From contig JAZLLD010000055.1 in assembly GCA_045597945.1 (NCBI GenBank), forward strand, positions 1 to 64,000: a stretch of 64,000 nt of DNA, given 5' to 3'. The stretch comes from Colimorpha sp045597945. Lineage in GTDB: Bacteria > Bacteroidota > Bacteroidia > Bacteroidales > P3. Below are positions 33,830 through 42,874 of this stretch, in pieces (positions within the stretch are counted from its first letter, which is position 1; each line of letters opens with the position of its first letter). A model generated the notes under the pieces. The model searched no databases and had not been told where the DNA came from. It was given only the letters and a program-made list of their open reading frames with translations. The translations under genes and the position numbers were made by a program.

Positions 33830-35386
33830 CTACTCTACTACATACCGCTCAATGTTGCGGTGTTCTTTAGAGAAGTTAAGGCCTATACGGATAATCTGCT
33901 GACCGTCGAGCTCAAAGGGGAGAGTATAGTTGCGGTCATTAATCTGTGCCAAGGCCTCCTCGGCTGTGCCGTCCAGCTTGAACTCCATCACATAGCAGTA
34001 GTTTGGGGCTTTCAGCACCAAGTCTATGCGGCCTCGGCTAGTGTGATACTCGGCCTGGACATAGAACCCCATCAGTTTGGCCACAATCCATATAACATTC
34101 TGATAATGATTCTCCAAGTCCTTGACCAGCTCGTAGGGTGTGTCGGCAAAGAGGCTGCGCAGACGCTCGAGGAACAGCTCGGTGCGCCCGGCTCGCACAT
34201 CCTGCACAAAGTTTTTGACGTCAAAACTAGTGCTTCCCTGCCTACATGAGGTATAGAATGGCAAGAGATATTTGGCAAATCCTTCGGCAACCTCATCGTT
34301 GGGAAATCCCAATCGATAGGTGCCAAATTCTGCGTCGCAGCCCTTGATGGTGAGGTATCCGCTTTGGAAAATGACAGGGATTGGGTTCTGCGAAGTGATA
34401 TCGATGGAGTTGAGCGTGTCGGCATCCGTCTCATAACTGGCCATCTGCTCAAGGTTGGTATCGTGTTCCTGAAGTAATTGTACAAGATACGATGGCGTTC
34501 CGGTTTCAAACCAATAACTGCCAAACTTCAGCTTTTTGAAGGTGTTCAACACACTGAAAGGGTTGTAAACTCCCGGTGCGGTTTCTTCAAAGTGGTAGCC
34601 GTCATAGCGTTTGCGCAAACGTGCTATACATTCGTCGCGAGTCAGCTTGTTGGCCTCGGCCAGCCGGTCAATCTGGGAGGGAAAGTTTGCCAAGAGTTCC
34701 TCCTCAGTGATGCCGCAGATGTCGTAGTATTCGGCATCCATCGATATGTCCATGAGGTTGTTCAAGTCGCTGAAAACGCTCACCTTGCCGAACTTGGTCA
34801 CGCCCGTGAGCATAGCAAACTGAATGTGCTCGTCCATCGATTTCAGCGCACCATAGAAGCCCTTCAATGTGGCGCGGTAGGCATCCTGGAGCTCGGCGTT
34901 GCCGATAGCCTGCAGCATGGGCTTGTCGTATTCGTCCACCAAAATCACGGTGCGGAGGCCGGTCTTTTCGTGGGCACGGCGGATAAGTCCTTCAAAACGA
35001 GTTGCTAAAGTCTGCTCTGAGGGGTCGGCACCCCATACCGACTCATGCTGACATAGGATGGTATTGAGTTTTTTGACCAGGGCCTCGGGAGTGTCGTATT
35101 GCTCGGTGTTGAGGTCGATATAGATGACCGGGAACTTCTTCCACTCCTTCTCTACAGTGCTGATATACAGCCCCTCAAACAGCTCGCGCTTGCCCTCATA
35201 GTAGCATTTGATGGTGGAGAGCAGCAGACTCTTACCGAATCTTCTTGGGCGGGAAAGAAAGTAGTAGCGATTAGTATGCGTAAGTTCATAGACTTGCCGA
35301 GTTTTGTCGACATATAGGTATTCGTCGTTGCGAAGCCCCTCAAACCCTTGTATTCCAATCGGAAGTCGCTGCAAAGTGATACTCAT
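33830..35386 (-). CDS. AAA-ATPase-like protein with C-terminal PD-(D/E)XK nuclease-like domain
   Basis: 518 residues of the AAA-ATPase_like (PF09820) family common in Bacteroidales. The N-terminal GIQGFEGLRNDEYLYVDKT and FLSRPRRFGKSLLLSTI hold the P-loop-like site, and VILVDEYDKP is the Walker B. The C-terminal GRIDLVLKAPNYCYVMEFKLDG has the D...E-x-K spacing of the PD-(D/E)XK nuclease superfamily (PF08011). The family is often multicopy; its role is unproven, with defence or mobile-element links suspected. Both flanks are ordinary chromosomal genes. Confidence 0.85.
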   Translation of the reverse strand: MSITLQRLPIGIQGFEGLRNDEYLYVDKTRQVYELTHTNRYYFLSRPRRFGKSLLLSTIKCYYEGKRELFEGLYISTVEKEWKKFPVIYIDLNTEQYDTPEALVKKLNTILCQHESVWGADPSEQTLATRFEGLIRRAHEKTGLRTVILVDEYDKPMLQAIGNAELQDAYRATLKGFYGALKSMDEHIQFAMLTGVTKFGKVSVFSDLNNLMDISMDAEYYDICGITEEELLANFPSQIDRLAEANKLTRDECIARLRKRYDGYHFEETAPGVYNPFSVLNTFKKLKFGSYWFETGTPSYLVQLLQEHDTNLEQMASYETDADTLNSIDITSQNPIPVIFQSGYLTIKGCDAEFGTYRLGFPNDEVAEGFAKYLLPFYTSCRQGSTSFDVKNFVQDVRAGRTELFLERLRSLFADTPYELVKDLENHYQNVIWIVAKLMGFYVQAEYHTSRGRIDLVLKAPNYCYVMEFKLDGTAEEALAQINDRNYTLPFELDGQQIIRIGLNFSKEHRNIERYVVE

Positions 35387-35437
35387 AACTTATATATTAA
35401 TAATGTTGAATAACGCAAACTCGCGAAAATTATTGTA

Positions 35438-36412
35438 TCAATATTTGTTTATTGCCGACAAATGAAAATGGATTGTCTGCCGATTGATTTCAGGACGCTG
35501 AGCCTCAACCATTTTCCGCACAACGGAAACCTCCTCGCCCGCACACCAATATCGCACCACATCGCCGGGCGAGAGCGATATATCCGGCACCCCGGGCAAC
35601 ACCGGGACATCATGGGGAATCAACACACGAAATGTATGGGAATCAACATATTGATACAACGTATTGCTGTCCAGATCAACATCGTAAAGGATGCCGCGAA
35701 ACTCGCTATCGTGGTACAGCAGTTTCCATTCAAAGCAAGGATAAGCTGCGCAGAGGGGCAAACGATAGTGTTTCAAATACTTGAGGTAAGGCTCAACATC
35801 TCGTGGGTCAAGTATGGGATTGCGGTCGGAAGCAAAGTTGCGAAAATCGCCGGTGTTGTACAGCATCAGCGCTCCGTAGTCGGCAGGCGGAGGAGTTGAA
35901 GACAGCTGATGAAGTCGGATAGTGCTGGAAATCAGCAGACTGCTTCGGTAGGAACGCACAGCCTGGAGGAATGCGAAGTAGCCCTTCTCGGTGGTAGCGG
36001 TCCAATCGCAGTCGAACTGGATTTCGTTGTATTCAAATCCGTGTGTTTCAGCAATCTGCGCCACCCTATCGACTGTGCGACGAGCCAAATCTTCGGCATC
36101 AATCGGCGAGCGAAAGAGGGTGTAATCAATAAAAATCGTGGGCACAACGGCCAGCCCAGCGGGCAGTGAGTCCTCGAAGCTGATCGTAGCATTCGGCTGC
36201 GGACCCTGCGAGGTGGGCACCACGTCGAACAAGCGAAGATACAACTTGCCCGCTTCACGCAGAGCATGTTGTTGAGAATCATTAAGTTTAAACGTAGTCT
36301 TCCAATAATAATACGACACGGCAGGGCCGGACACCTGCCCCACTCTATGGCACGAGGCCATAACGCACAATAGCATAAAAGCCAGCAATATGAACTGAAT
36401 CTGAGTCCTCAT
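35438..36412 (-). CDS. lipoprotein of unknown function
   Basis: 324 residues with signal peptide and lipobox VMASC (cysteine about residue 21). Conserved-looking stretches SYYYWKTTF, YNEIQFDCDWTATTEKGYF and GALMLYNTGDF suggest a TIM-barrel-like fold, perhaps of the DUF3142 kind, with acidic residues on predicted strands; this is tentative. Its start overlaps the end of trmN6 by four bases (ATGA), so translation is coupled to a tRNA methyltransferase gene, an odd pairing. Confidence 0.7.
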   Translation of the reverse strand: MRTQIQFILLAFMLLCVMASCHRVGQVSGPAVSYYYWKTTFKLNDSQQHALREAGKLYLRLFDVVPTSQGPQPNATISFEDSLPAGLAVVPTIFIDYTLFRSPIDAEDLARRTVDRVAQIAETHGFEYNEIQFDCDWTATTEKGYFAFLQAVRSYRSSLLISSTIRLHQLSSTPPPADYGALMLYNTGDFRNFASDRNPILDPRDVEPYLKYLKHYRLPLCAAYPCFEWKLLYHDSEFRGILYDVDLDSNTLYQYVDSHTFRVLIPHDVPVLPGVPDISLSPGDVVRYWCAGEEVSVVRKMVEAQRPEINRQTIHFHLSAINKY

Positions 36413-37128
36413 AGCTTGCCGCAGATTAGAAAATCTTTCATCAAATCCAAGTACCAGTCTGAGCGGGTTCTGTCAAGATTGCGCATGCAGCATACTTGTT
36501 CATCCACTACTTCAACATTGCCTTTCTTATACACTAGCACATAACGTTTTGCGCCTTTCTCGGGAATGGTTTTGATAATAAAATTCTGATACAGACTGAA
36601 TCCTGCTGACCGACACTGCGAGTCGAAGTCTTTCAGCACCTCGGGCGGAATGCAGACCGAGAACAAGCCCTCGGAGGCAAGCAAATCGTAGGCGCCCCCG
36701 ATAAGCACCGGGAAGGGCAGACTGGAGGTGTGGCGGGCACGGGAGCGGCCCTGATCTGGACACTCAAGACTGCGGTCGAAATAGGGCGGATTGCACACAA
36801 CGGCATCGAACTGAGGCAGAGGGTTTTGCTGGAGATAATCCTGCAACGATGAATGCACGAGCGCAAGGCGGTCGGCCCACTTAGACTGCTCGAAATTATA
36901 GGCTGCGTCCAACACAGCATTCTCGTCGATCTCAATGGCGGTTATCCGGGCCTCGGGAAAGCGCTGGGCCAGCATCAGTGAGAGCACCCCGGTGCCCGTG
37001 CCGATATCCAGCACTGCGCGCCCTCCGGCGCAGAGAGCACCCAGCAAATCGCTATCGGTGCCCACCTTCATGGCGGCATGTGTTTGACGAATGGTGAATT
37101 GTTGGAAATTAAAGAAATCGCAAGCCAT
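36409..37128 (-). CDS. trmN6: tRNA1(Val) adenine-37 N6-methyltransferase
   Basis: 239 residues. FQQFTIRQTHAAMKVGTDSDLLGAL is the family opening, VLDIGTGTGVLSL is SAM motif I, and VVCNPPYF is the N6-adenine catalytic motif. Expected to modify A37 of tRNA-Val. The gene lies 15 bases after gph and overlaps the next lipoprotein gene by 4 bases, indicating one transcript from yqaE-gph onward. Confidence 0.92.
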   Translation of the reverse strand: MACDFFNFQQFTIRQTHAAMKVGTDSDLLGALCAGGRAVLDIGTGTGVLSLMLAQRFPEARITAIEIDENAVLDAAYNFEQSKWADRLALVHSSLQDYLQQNPLPQFDAVVCNPPYFDRSLECPDQGRSRARHTSSLPFPVLIGGAYDLLASEGLFSVCIPPEVLKDFDSQCRSAGFSLYQNFIIKTIPEKGAKRYVLVYKKGNVEVVDEQVCCMRNLDRTRSDWYLDLMKDFLICGKL

Positions 37129-37143
37129 GAATGAAGTGATAGT

Positions 37144-37785
37144 TTAATGAATATTCTGTAGTAATTCGGCCATCGAATCAACGACAAAAGTGGGGTTGGC
37201 GGTGAGGAGTTTCTGCCGGGAATGGTTGCCGTAGGTTACCGCCACGGTGCGGCATCCGGCACGGTTGCCCATCTCGATATCGAAGGTGGTGTCGCCCACA
37301 ACCAGCGCATCTTCAGCCTCCAGCCCCATGCGGCTGAGCAATGCAAAAACCATGTCGGGTGCGGGCTTGGGAGGCAGATTGTCGTTGCACGACACCTTGG
37401 TCTCAAAATAATGGTTGATGCCGAAACGCTCCACCATCAGGTCGAGGGTGATCCCGGTGCGGCTGGTGCAGATGGCCATCCTTATACCTCGGCGGCTCAA
37501 CTGTTCCAATGTTTCGCTAACTTGCGGGAATACAGATACATGCCCTACCTCGTAGACCGGGAATAGCTGGCGATAGACCGCCGTGCCGTGCTCGGCTTCA
37601 TCGGGTGTGAGTCCGCCCAGCTGGCGCACGGCCTCAACTAGCGGAAGCCCAATTGTTTGGCGCACCTGCTCGGCGGAAGGTACGGCAAGCCCCATCTGCT
37701 CGAAAGTCTTCTGCATGGTGAGCACGATGCCGGGTGCCGTATCGGCCAGGGTGCCGTCGAAATCAAAGAATACTGCTTTTATCAA
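37144..37785 (-). CDS. gph: HAD-family phosphatase, phosphoglycolate phosphatase type
   Basis: 213 residues. Catalytic DFDGT (residues 8-12, in FFDFDGTLADTAPG), motif II in ICTSRTG, and VGDTTFDIEMG near the C-terminus carry the HAD signature. A helical cap follows motif I. The reading frame opens with TTG (no ATG nearby; the conserved KAVFFDFDG block demands this start), 6 bases after the stop of the small membrane gene. Substrate (phosphoglycolate or another sugar phosphate) is not certain. Confidence 0.88.
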   Translation of the reverse strand: MIKAVFFDFDGTLADTAPGIVLTMQKTFEQMGLAVPSAEQVRQTIGLPLVEAVRQLGGLTPDEAEHGTAVYRQLFPVYEVGHVSVFPQVSETLEQLSRRGIRMAICTSRTGITLDLMVERFGINHYFETKVSCNDNLPPKPAPDMVFALLSRMGLEAEDALVVGDTTFDIEMGNRAGCRTVAVTYGNHSRQKLLTANPTFVVDSMAELLQNIH

Positions 37786-37791
37786 GGCTTG

Positions 37792-37944
37792 CTAGTTTTT
37801 GTTCAATATAATAAGCGCGGCAATCGTTCCGGGCACCCATCCGCAAAGCGTGAGGATGAAGGTGATGAGGACAGACCCGCACCCCTTGTCCAATACGGCC
37901 AAGGGAGGGCAAAAGATAGCTAGAATCGCACGAATCAGACTCAT
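37792..37944 (-). CDS. YqaE/Pmp3-family small membrane protein
   Basis: 50 residues, two transmembrane helices. The sequence begins MSLIRAILAIFCPPLAVLDK and continues GCGSVLITFILTLCGWVPG, with a C-terminal helix IAALIILNKN. The FCPPLAV and GWVPG motifs are those of the Pmp3/YqaE (UPF0057) family, linked to membrane potential and stress. It precedes gph by 6 bases, suggesting coupled translation. Confidence 0.9.
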   Translation of the reverse strand: MSLIRAILAIFCPPLAVLDKGCGSVLITFILTLCGWVPGTIAALIILNKN

Positions 37945-37965
37945 AACTACAAGAATTGTTGCGGA

Positions 37966-38670
37966 TTAATAAGCAAACAAGCTGGGAGCGAGCGACACGC
38001 CCTCCATAACGTCCTCAGCCTTGCCCTTCTTGGCAGAGAGGAACTTGGTGTACATCTTGGCCGATTTGTCGAACTGCTTGGCCAGCATCTTGTCGGCAAA
38101 CAGCTGCACGCATTCCAGCACTTCCTCGCCTATAGTCACCGACTTAGGGGCAAATTCCACTTTGGCGTGATAGGTCTTCACGGCACCCTTGCGCCCGTCG
38201 GCCACCTCGAAATATTCCACATCGGCCTCGGTAGGCAGCGAGAGGTCGAGCTTGGGGGCGCTCCATTTAAGCAGGAAGTAGCGCTCGGCCAAATAGTTGC
38301 CATCTTTGTCGCGGGTGCAGAACGTGATGGGGATGCAGTAATGCCAATCACCTGCGCCCTCATACGAAAAGAGGAACAAATTATTGTAGACCAACGTGGT
38401 ACTGTTGCGCTTGTACTTATTGATGCCGATGAGGGTGCGCAGCGCCACCACATTGCCGCTCATGCTGACCGACATGGAGCTGGAGGGGTCGAGGAACACG
38501 GTGGTGGGCTTCTGGAAGACGAAGTGGCTGATGGTGTTTGCGCTGGCCGCAGCACCGCCCACCGATTCAAAATAATCGCGTTGGCCCACCACATTTTGGG
38601 CACAGATGCCGGAAGCCGAAGCAACGAGAATACATACTAAAGCAATGATAGATAGCGAGATATGTTTCAT
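37966..38670 (-). CDS. exported protein of unknown function
   Basis: 234 residues. A signal peptide (about 1-24, cleavage after ICA) is followed by a mostly beta-type body (SMSVSMSGNVVALRTLIGINKYKRN, YHAKVEFAPKSVTIGEEV). No lipobox, no transmembrane helix, no known domain. It has its own strong promoter and ends 22 bases before yqaE, which may be read from the same transcript. Confidence 0.7.
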   Translation of the reverse strand: MKHISLSIIALVCILVASASGICAQNVVGQRDYFESVGGAAASANTISHFVFQKPTTVFLDPSSSMSVSMSGNVVALRTLIGINKYKRNSTTLVYNNLFLFSYEGAGDWHYCIPITFCTRDKDGNYLAERYFLLKWSAPKLDLSLPTEADVEYFEVADGRKGAVKTYHAKVEFAPKSVTIGEEVLECVQLFADKMLAKQFDKSAKMYTKFLSAKKGKAEDVMEGVSLAPSLFAY

Positions 38671-38703
38671 AATAGGGGGTTGTTAAGGATTTCTTTTCTT
38701 TTG

Positions 38704-38711
38704 CAAAGATA
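38704..38711 (-). promoter_or_regulatory. promoter for the exported protein gene and perhaps yqaE-gph-trmN6
   Basis: Minus-strand TATCTTTG followed by C, with TTTG 20 bases upstream: a good Bacteroidetes promoter, 34 bases before the start codon. Confidence 0.7.
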
Positions 38712-38810
38712 CGAAAAAATATCCGTATAGCCAAATTAGCGATGAAGAAATTGCGATTTTTTTAGCAAAGCAATTAATTATCAACATTTTGAATGCCGGC
38801 AAAAAGCGGT

Positions 38811-38898
38811 GCGGAAACGAACCGGACAACTGTCTCGAGACCGTCCTGGGAGCTGGGTGCGGAGCGGGTCTGCTGCGGCTCTTCTGCGGAGGTTGGCC
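38811..38898. repeat. GC-rich 11-bp-period array
   Basis: Eight consecutive degenerate 11-mers: GCGGAAACGAA, CCGGACAACTG, TCTCGAGACCG, TCCTGGGAGCT, GGGTGCGGAGC, GGGTCTGCTGC, GGCTCTTCTGC, GGAGGTTGGCC. The last four share most positions; the first ones are more diverged. Non-coding. Confidence 0.6.
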
Positions 38899-38902
38899 GG
38901 GG

Positions 38903-39060
38903 GAGATGCACTTTGAGATGCACCAAAATCACAAAATCACTATTTCACACAACATTTGTTTTGCATGACAAGTGAGAAAAGAATGTAAAATTTAATTTTA
39001 CAAATAAGGTATATTATATACTATGTATATATTATTTCTCTTCTACCTCTACATTGCTTG
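38903..39060. repeat. AT-rich mixed short-repeat cluster
   Basis: Holds GAGATGCAC twice in 21 bases, AAAATCAC twice in tandem, a palindrome-like AATGTAAAATTTAATTTTAC, and TATATTATATACTATGTATA. It resembles the TGTAAAA cluster at 3751-4002. No gene seen between 38712 and 39230. Confidence 0.55.
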
Positions 39061-39237
39061 CACATGAAATGTGAATTGTGGATTTTGTGATTTTGCGCAT
39101 GTTTTGGCGTATGTCCCCCCGCTCCCGAGAGCGAAAGTTTTTTTTGGGAAACAGTGCAAGAGATTCCGCCTGAGAGGTACTAAAGAGAAAGTTGAAAACT
39201 TTTTGACATAAATATATATTATATCAAAAAAAAGTTG

Positions 39238-39245
39238 TATCTTTG
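39238..39245 (+). promoter_or_regulatory. -7 element for the WG-repeat gene
   Basis: TATCTTTG followed by C, 21 bases before the start codon. Confidence 0.65.
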
Positions 39246-39265
39246 CAAAACGAAAAAATTGAATT

Positions 39266-40642
39266 ATGAAAAAATACATCTTTATCCTAACGACCCTTTG
39301 CATGCTGACAGGCAGCGCTTTAGCACAGACACTGGCCTTCGACGACATCAGCATGAAGTATGGCTACAAGAACGCAAACGGCATTTGGCAGATTCAACCC
39401 AAGTACCAAGTGGCCTTCGCTTTCCAACATTTGAACAGAAAATTCGCCGTGGTGAAGTACGACGGCCGCTGGGGCTGCATTGATGAGGCCGGCAACATGA
39501 TTGTCCGCAACATCTTCCGCACCCAGGAAGAGGCCCAGGAGGCCGGCAATCAGTGGTACACCGCCGAGGAGCCCGGCAAATGGATCTACCCCGCCGAGAA
39601 CCCCGCCGACCACAAATGGGGCTTTGTGAACTACTACGGACAATGGAAATACGAGCCCGCCTACGAGGGCGCCGGCGAATACTTCGGCACCGACCCCATG
39701 AGCTTCGCACCCGTCAAACAGGACGGCCGCTGGGGCTGCATCGACGCTAAGGGCATCCTGATTATCAACAACATCTTTGAAAGCATGGAAGACGCGCAAG
39801 AGGCTGGCCGCCAATGGATTGTTGGCCGTCATTACGATACCTGGCGCATCGCCGTGACCAACCCAAACAACACCAATCAGTGGGGTATCGTCAACTACCT
39901 CGGCCGCTGGGTCGTACAGCCCCAGTACGCCATGATCCGCCAGTTCGCAGGCGAGCATAACTACATCTACACCCAGGCACTGAAGGGCGGCCGTTGGGGC
40001 AATATCGACCGCAATGGCAACGTTATCAGCGACTTCATCTTCCAGCATGAGAGCGACTGCGTCTACGCACTCTCCCAAATCGAGCACGGCCGCGACATGG
40101 ACGCCTGGCGCCTGCCCGAGATGCGCACCGACACCAACCTCTGGGGCTGGGTGAAGCCCGACGGCAGCTGGGCCATCCCCCCAATCTATCTCGAAGTGTC
40201 CAACTTCCCCAACGACACAGGCCTCTTCGCCACCGCTAAATGCGAGAACGGCTTCTGGGCCAGCATCCACGAAGACGGCCGCCTGCTGAGCAAACCCGTG
40301 TTCATCCTCAGCAGCGACGCCACCAAGGCCGGCAAGGAATGGGACGACAACGAAAAAGGCATTGAGGAAGCCGAACTCGGACATTGGCTCTTCCCCATCC
40401 AGGAACCCACCACGGGGCACTGGGGCTATGTCGACTTCGAAGGCGAATGGGTGATCCTGCCCCGCCTCGAGGATGCCAAACCCTTCATCAACACCTGGAA
40501 CAACCGCGTGGCTCCCGCCAAGCAGGAAGGCCGCTGGGGATGCGTGGACCACACCGGCCAGTTTGTGGTGAAACCCATCTACAACAACTCGGCCGACGCC
40601 TATGTAGCCGCCCGCGCATGGGGTGGCAAGAAGAAGTTCTAA
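39266..40642 (+). CDS. secreted WG-repeat protein
   Basis: 458 residues with signal peptide (1-20, cleavage after ALA). It is built of at least six WG (beta-leg) repeats of the W-G-x-(V/I)-(D/N) type: RWGCIDEAG, KWGFVNYYG, RWGCIDAKG, QWGIVNYLG, RWGNIDRNG, LWGWVKPDG, HWGYVDFEG, RWGCVDHTG. The spacing of about 50 residues gives a repeat solenoid. Family function is unknown; a periplasmic binding role is plausible. Monocistronic, though pyrC follows on the same strand. Confidence 0.88.
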   Translation: MKKYIFILTTLCMLTGSALAQTLAFDDISMKYGYKNANGIWQIQPKYQVAFAFQHLNRKFAVVKYDGRWGCIDEAGNMIVRNIFRTQEEAQEAGNQWYTAEEPGKWIYPAENPADHKWGFVNYYGQWKYEPAYEGAGEYFGTDPMSFAPVKQDGRWGCIDAKGILIINNIFESMEDAQEAGRQWIVGRHYDTWRIAVTNPNNTNQWGIVNYLGRWVVQPQYAMIRQFAGEHNYIYTQALKGGRWGNIDRNGNVISDFIFQHESDCVYALSQIEHGRDMDAWRLPEMRTDTNLWGWVKPDGSWAIPPIYLEVSNFPNDTGLFATAKCENGFWASIHEDGRLLSKPVFILSSDATKAGKEWDDNEKGIEEAELGHWLFPIQEPTTGHWGYVDFEGEWVILPRLEDAKPFINTWNNRVAPAKQEGRWGCVDHTGQFVVKPIYNNSADAYVAARAWGGKKKF

Positions 40643-40672
40643 CCCACAGACCATCAATCACCTATTTCCAAT

Positions 40673-40711
40673 AAAAAGTGGCTTGGTTCGCCCCGAAGGC
40701 GGCTGAGCCAC
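40673..40711. terminator. hairpin between WG-repeat gene and dihydroorotase
   Basis: AAGTGGCT/AGCCACTT stem with an inner CGCC/GGCG hairpin. The plus-strand side lacks a strong T-run, so termination there may be weak and read-through into pyrC possible. Confidence 0.5.
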
Positions 40712-40738
40712 TTCACAAATAACCTCAAGCGACACAAG

Positions 40739-42079
40739 ATGAACTACATAATCAAGAACGGCACCGTGGTGAACGAGGGACGCATGGAAAAACGCGACCT
40801 CTATATCAAGATGGGCAGAATCGTCGAAGACGGCTCCGCGCTGGCCGACGCGCAAGTGTTCGACGCAGCAGGATGCTATGTGATGCCCGGCGTGATCGAC
40901 ACACATGTGCATTTCCGCGCCCCCGGTTTCCCCGACAAGGCCGACTTCGCCACCGAAAGCCGTGCCGCCCTGGCAGGAGGCGTGACCTCGGTTATCGACA
41001 TGCCCAACACCAACCCCCAGACCACTTCTATCGCCGAACTTGAGGCAAAAGAACAAATCGCCGCCCAGAAAAGCGCAGTGAACTACGGCTTTATGCTCGG
41101 CGCAACTAACGACAATATCCGCCAACTCCTTGAAATCCCCGTCGAACGCTACGCCGCCATCAAACTGTTCCTCGGCAGCAGCACCGGCAACATGCTGGTG
41201 AACAAGCCCGACGCCCTGGAAACCCTCTTCAAGGAAAGCAAGAAACTGATCGTGGCCCATTGCGAAAGCGAGGACATCATCACGGCCAACATGCGCAACT
41301 ACAAGATGCAGTATGCCGGCACCGCCGAGGAAACGGCCGCCCTGCACCCCAAGATTCGCAGCACCGAGGCCTGCTTCGTCTCAACCTACAAGGCCATCGA
41401 GCGCGCCCGCAAATACGGCACCCGCTTCCACGTGGCCCATATCAGCACCGCCACCGAGCTTTCGCTCCTGAGCAACCAGGCGCTGGGCGAGAAGAACATC
41501 ACCGCCGAGGTCACACCCAACCATCTGTGGTTCGACGACCGCGACTATGCCGAGCTGGGCAACATGATCAAGTGCAACCCCGCCATCAAGACAAACGACG
41601 ACCGACTGGGCCTTTGGGGCGGACTGGTAGACGGCCTTATCGACACGATAGCCACGGACCATGCCCCACACACCTTGGCACAAAAGCAGCAGCGCTATTT
41701 CGACGCCCCGGGCGGCATACCCAGCATCCAGCACTCGCTGCAGATGATGCTGGAAGGCTTCTTCAGCCCCACAGCTTTGGAGAATGCCGACCACGAAGAG
41801 CTCCTGCGAGAATGGTTCCCTCTGATCGTTTCCAAGATGTGCCACAATCCGGCCACCATCTTCGGCATTGAAGACCGCGGATTCCTCAACCCCGGATGCT
41901 TCGCCGACGTGGTAGTTGTGGAACCCGGCGAGGTTTCTGTCGACAATAATATTATAATGTATAAGTGCGGATGGAGCCCCTTAGTGGGTCAGACCTTCCA
42001 CACCCGCATCAAGCAAGTGTTCCTCAACGGCATGCCCGCGGGGCAGTCGAAGGCCGAAGCGCTCAAATTCAACAAATAG
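40739..42079 (+). CDS. pyrC: dihydroorotase (amidohydrolase)
   Basis: 446 residues, class I type. Metal ligands in DTHVHFRAPG, the carbamylated lysine region (AIKLFLGSSTGNM), HCES, HISTA and TDHAPHT are all present. Converts N-carbamoyl-aspartate to dihydroorotate in pyrimidine synthesis. AllB-like hydantoinases are close relatives, but the PGFPDKADFATESRAALAGGVT region and housekeeping context favour dihydroorotase. Other pyr genes are not in the window. Confidence 0.88.
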   Translation: MNYIIKNGTVVNEGRMEKRDLYIKMGRIVEDGSALADAQVFDAAGCYVMPGVIDTHVHFRAPGFPDKADFATESRAALAGGVTSVIDMPNTNPQTTSIAELEAKEQIAAQKSAVNYGFMLGATNDNIRQLLEIPVERYAAIKLFLGSSTGNMLVNKPDALETLFKESKKLIVAHCESEDIITANMRNYKMQYAGTAEETAALHPKIRSTEACFVSTYKAIERARKYGTRFHVAHISTATELSLLSNQALGEKNITAEVTPNHLWFDDRDYAELGNMIKCNPAIKTNDDRLGLWGGLVDGLIDTIATDHAPHTLAQKQQRYFDAPGGIPSIQHSLQMMLEGFFSPTALENADHEELLREWFPLIVSKMCHNPATIFGIEDRGFLNPGCFADVVVVEPGEVSVDNNIIMYKCGWSPLVGQTFHTRIKQVFLNGMPAGQSKAEALKFNK

Positions 42080-42082
42080 CCT

Positions 42083-42859
42083 ATGCGAAAGATAGCTAAA
42101 TACACATTCCTCCTCCTCGTCGCACTGAGCCTTACGGCCTGCTACAACGAGAAACAGCGCACCCTGCGCCAATATGTGAAGGCCATCAACAGCGACTGCC
42201 CTATCCCGATGGGCGACGTGGCCAAGATGACGGAGGCTCGGTATCACGGCAACAGCGTAGAATTCAGCTACTTGTTCTCCGACATGTTTGACCTCAGGGC
42301 ATGGAGAACAGACGATTTCTACCAACTGATGCTCAGAAGTTTCGAGAGCAACTCGGAAGAAAGTTTCTGCAAACTCATCGACGCTATTATCGACGCCCAG
42401 GCCGACCTGAAGGTCACGATGAAACCCGAGAATCCGAAAAACGATTTCTACGGAATGACGATTCTCTTCGTTACAGACTCACTCAAAGCACACCGTCCGA
42501 CTCCGCTGTCGCAAAATACAGAAGGGCAGCTACTTTCGATAATGAATATGTACCGCATGCAGCTGCCCATGCATATCTCTAACGGGATTGAGTGCACTCG
42601 CATTGAGCTTGAAAAAGATTATTACACATATTACTACGACTGCGACGAAACGGTATGCAATCTTGACGATATGCAGAGCTCGCTCAGCGAGAACCGCACC
42701 CAAATGGTGAACATGATCCTGGGAACCAACGACCCTTCGTTCGTGAAGTTGCAGACGCTCCTAGCTGCCAGCCATCGTGGAATCCGCTACGTTTATCAAG
42801 GCAGAGTTAGCGGCAAGACAGCCGAGTTCGCTATCAGAAATGATGAATTGAAACAATAA
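42083..42859 (+). CDS. lipoprotein of unknown function
   Basis: 258 residues, 3 bases after pyrC. Signal with lipobox LTAC (cysteine at residue 20), so membrane-anchored. The remainder is mixed alpha/beta with no motif I recognise (SVEFSYLFSDMFDLRAW and LQTLLAASHRGIRYVYQG are its most structured parts). Cotranscribed with pyrC and perhaps the next two genes. Confidence 0.75.
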   Translation: MRKIAKYTFLLLVALSLTACYNEKQRTLRQYVKAINSDCPIPMGDVAKMTEARYHGNSVEFSYLFSDMFDLRAWRTDDFYQLMLRSFESNSEESFCKLIDAIIDAQADLKVTMKPENPKNDFYGMTILFVTDSLKAHRPTPLSQNTEGQLLSIMNMYRMQLPMHISNGIECTRIELEKDYYTYYYDCDETVCNLDDMQSSLSENRTQMVNMILGTNDPSFVKLQTLLAASHRGIRYVYQGRVSGKTAEFAIRNDELKQ

Positions 42860-42874
42860 ATTAATAATTAGAAT

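Noticed and set aside
33830..35386. Transposase or mobile-element ORF
   Set aside because: Family motifs are those of AAA-ATPase-like proteins; no inverted repeats flank the gene.
39320..40657. Open frame of 445 codons on the minus strand opposite the WG-repeat gene
   Set aside because: It mirrors the codon positions of the real gene, has no promoter and no recognisable protein, and the plus-strand WG repeats are unambiguous.
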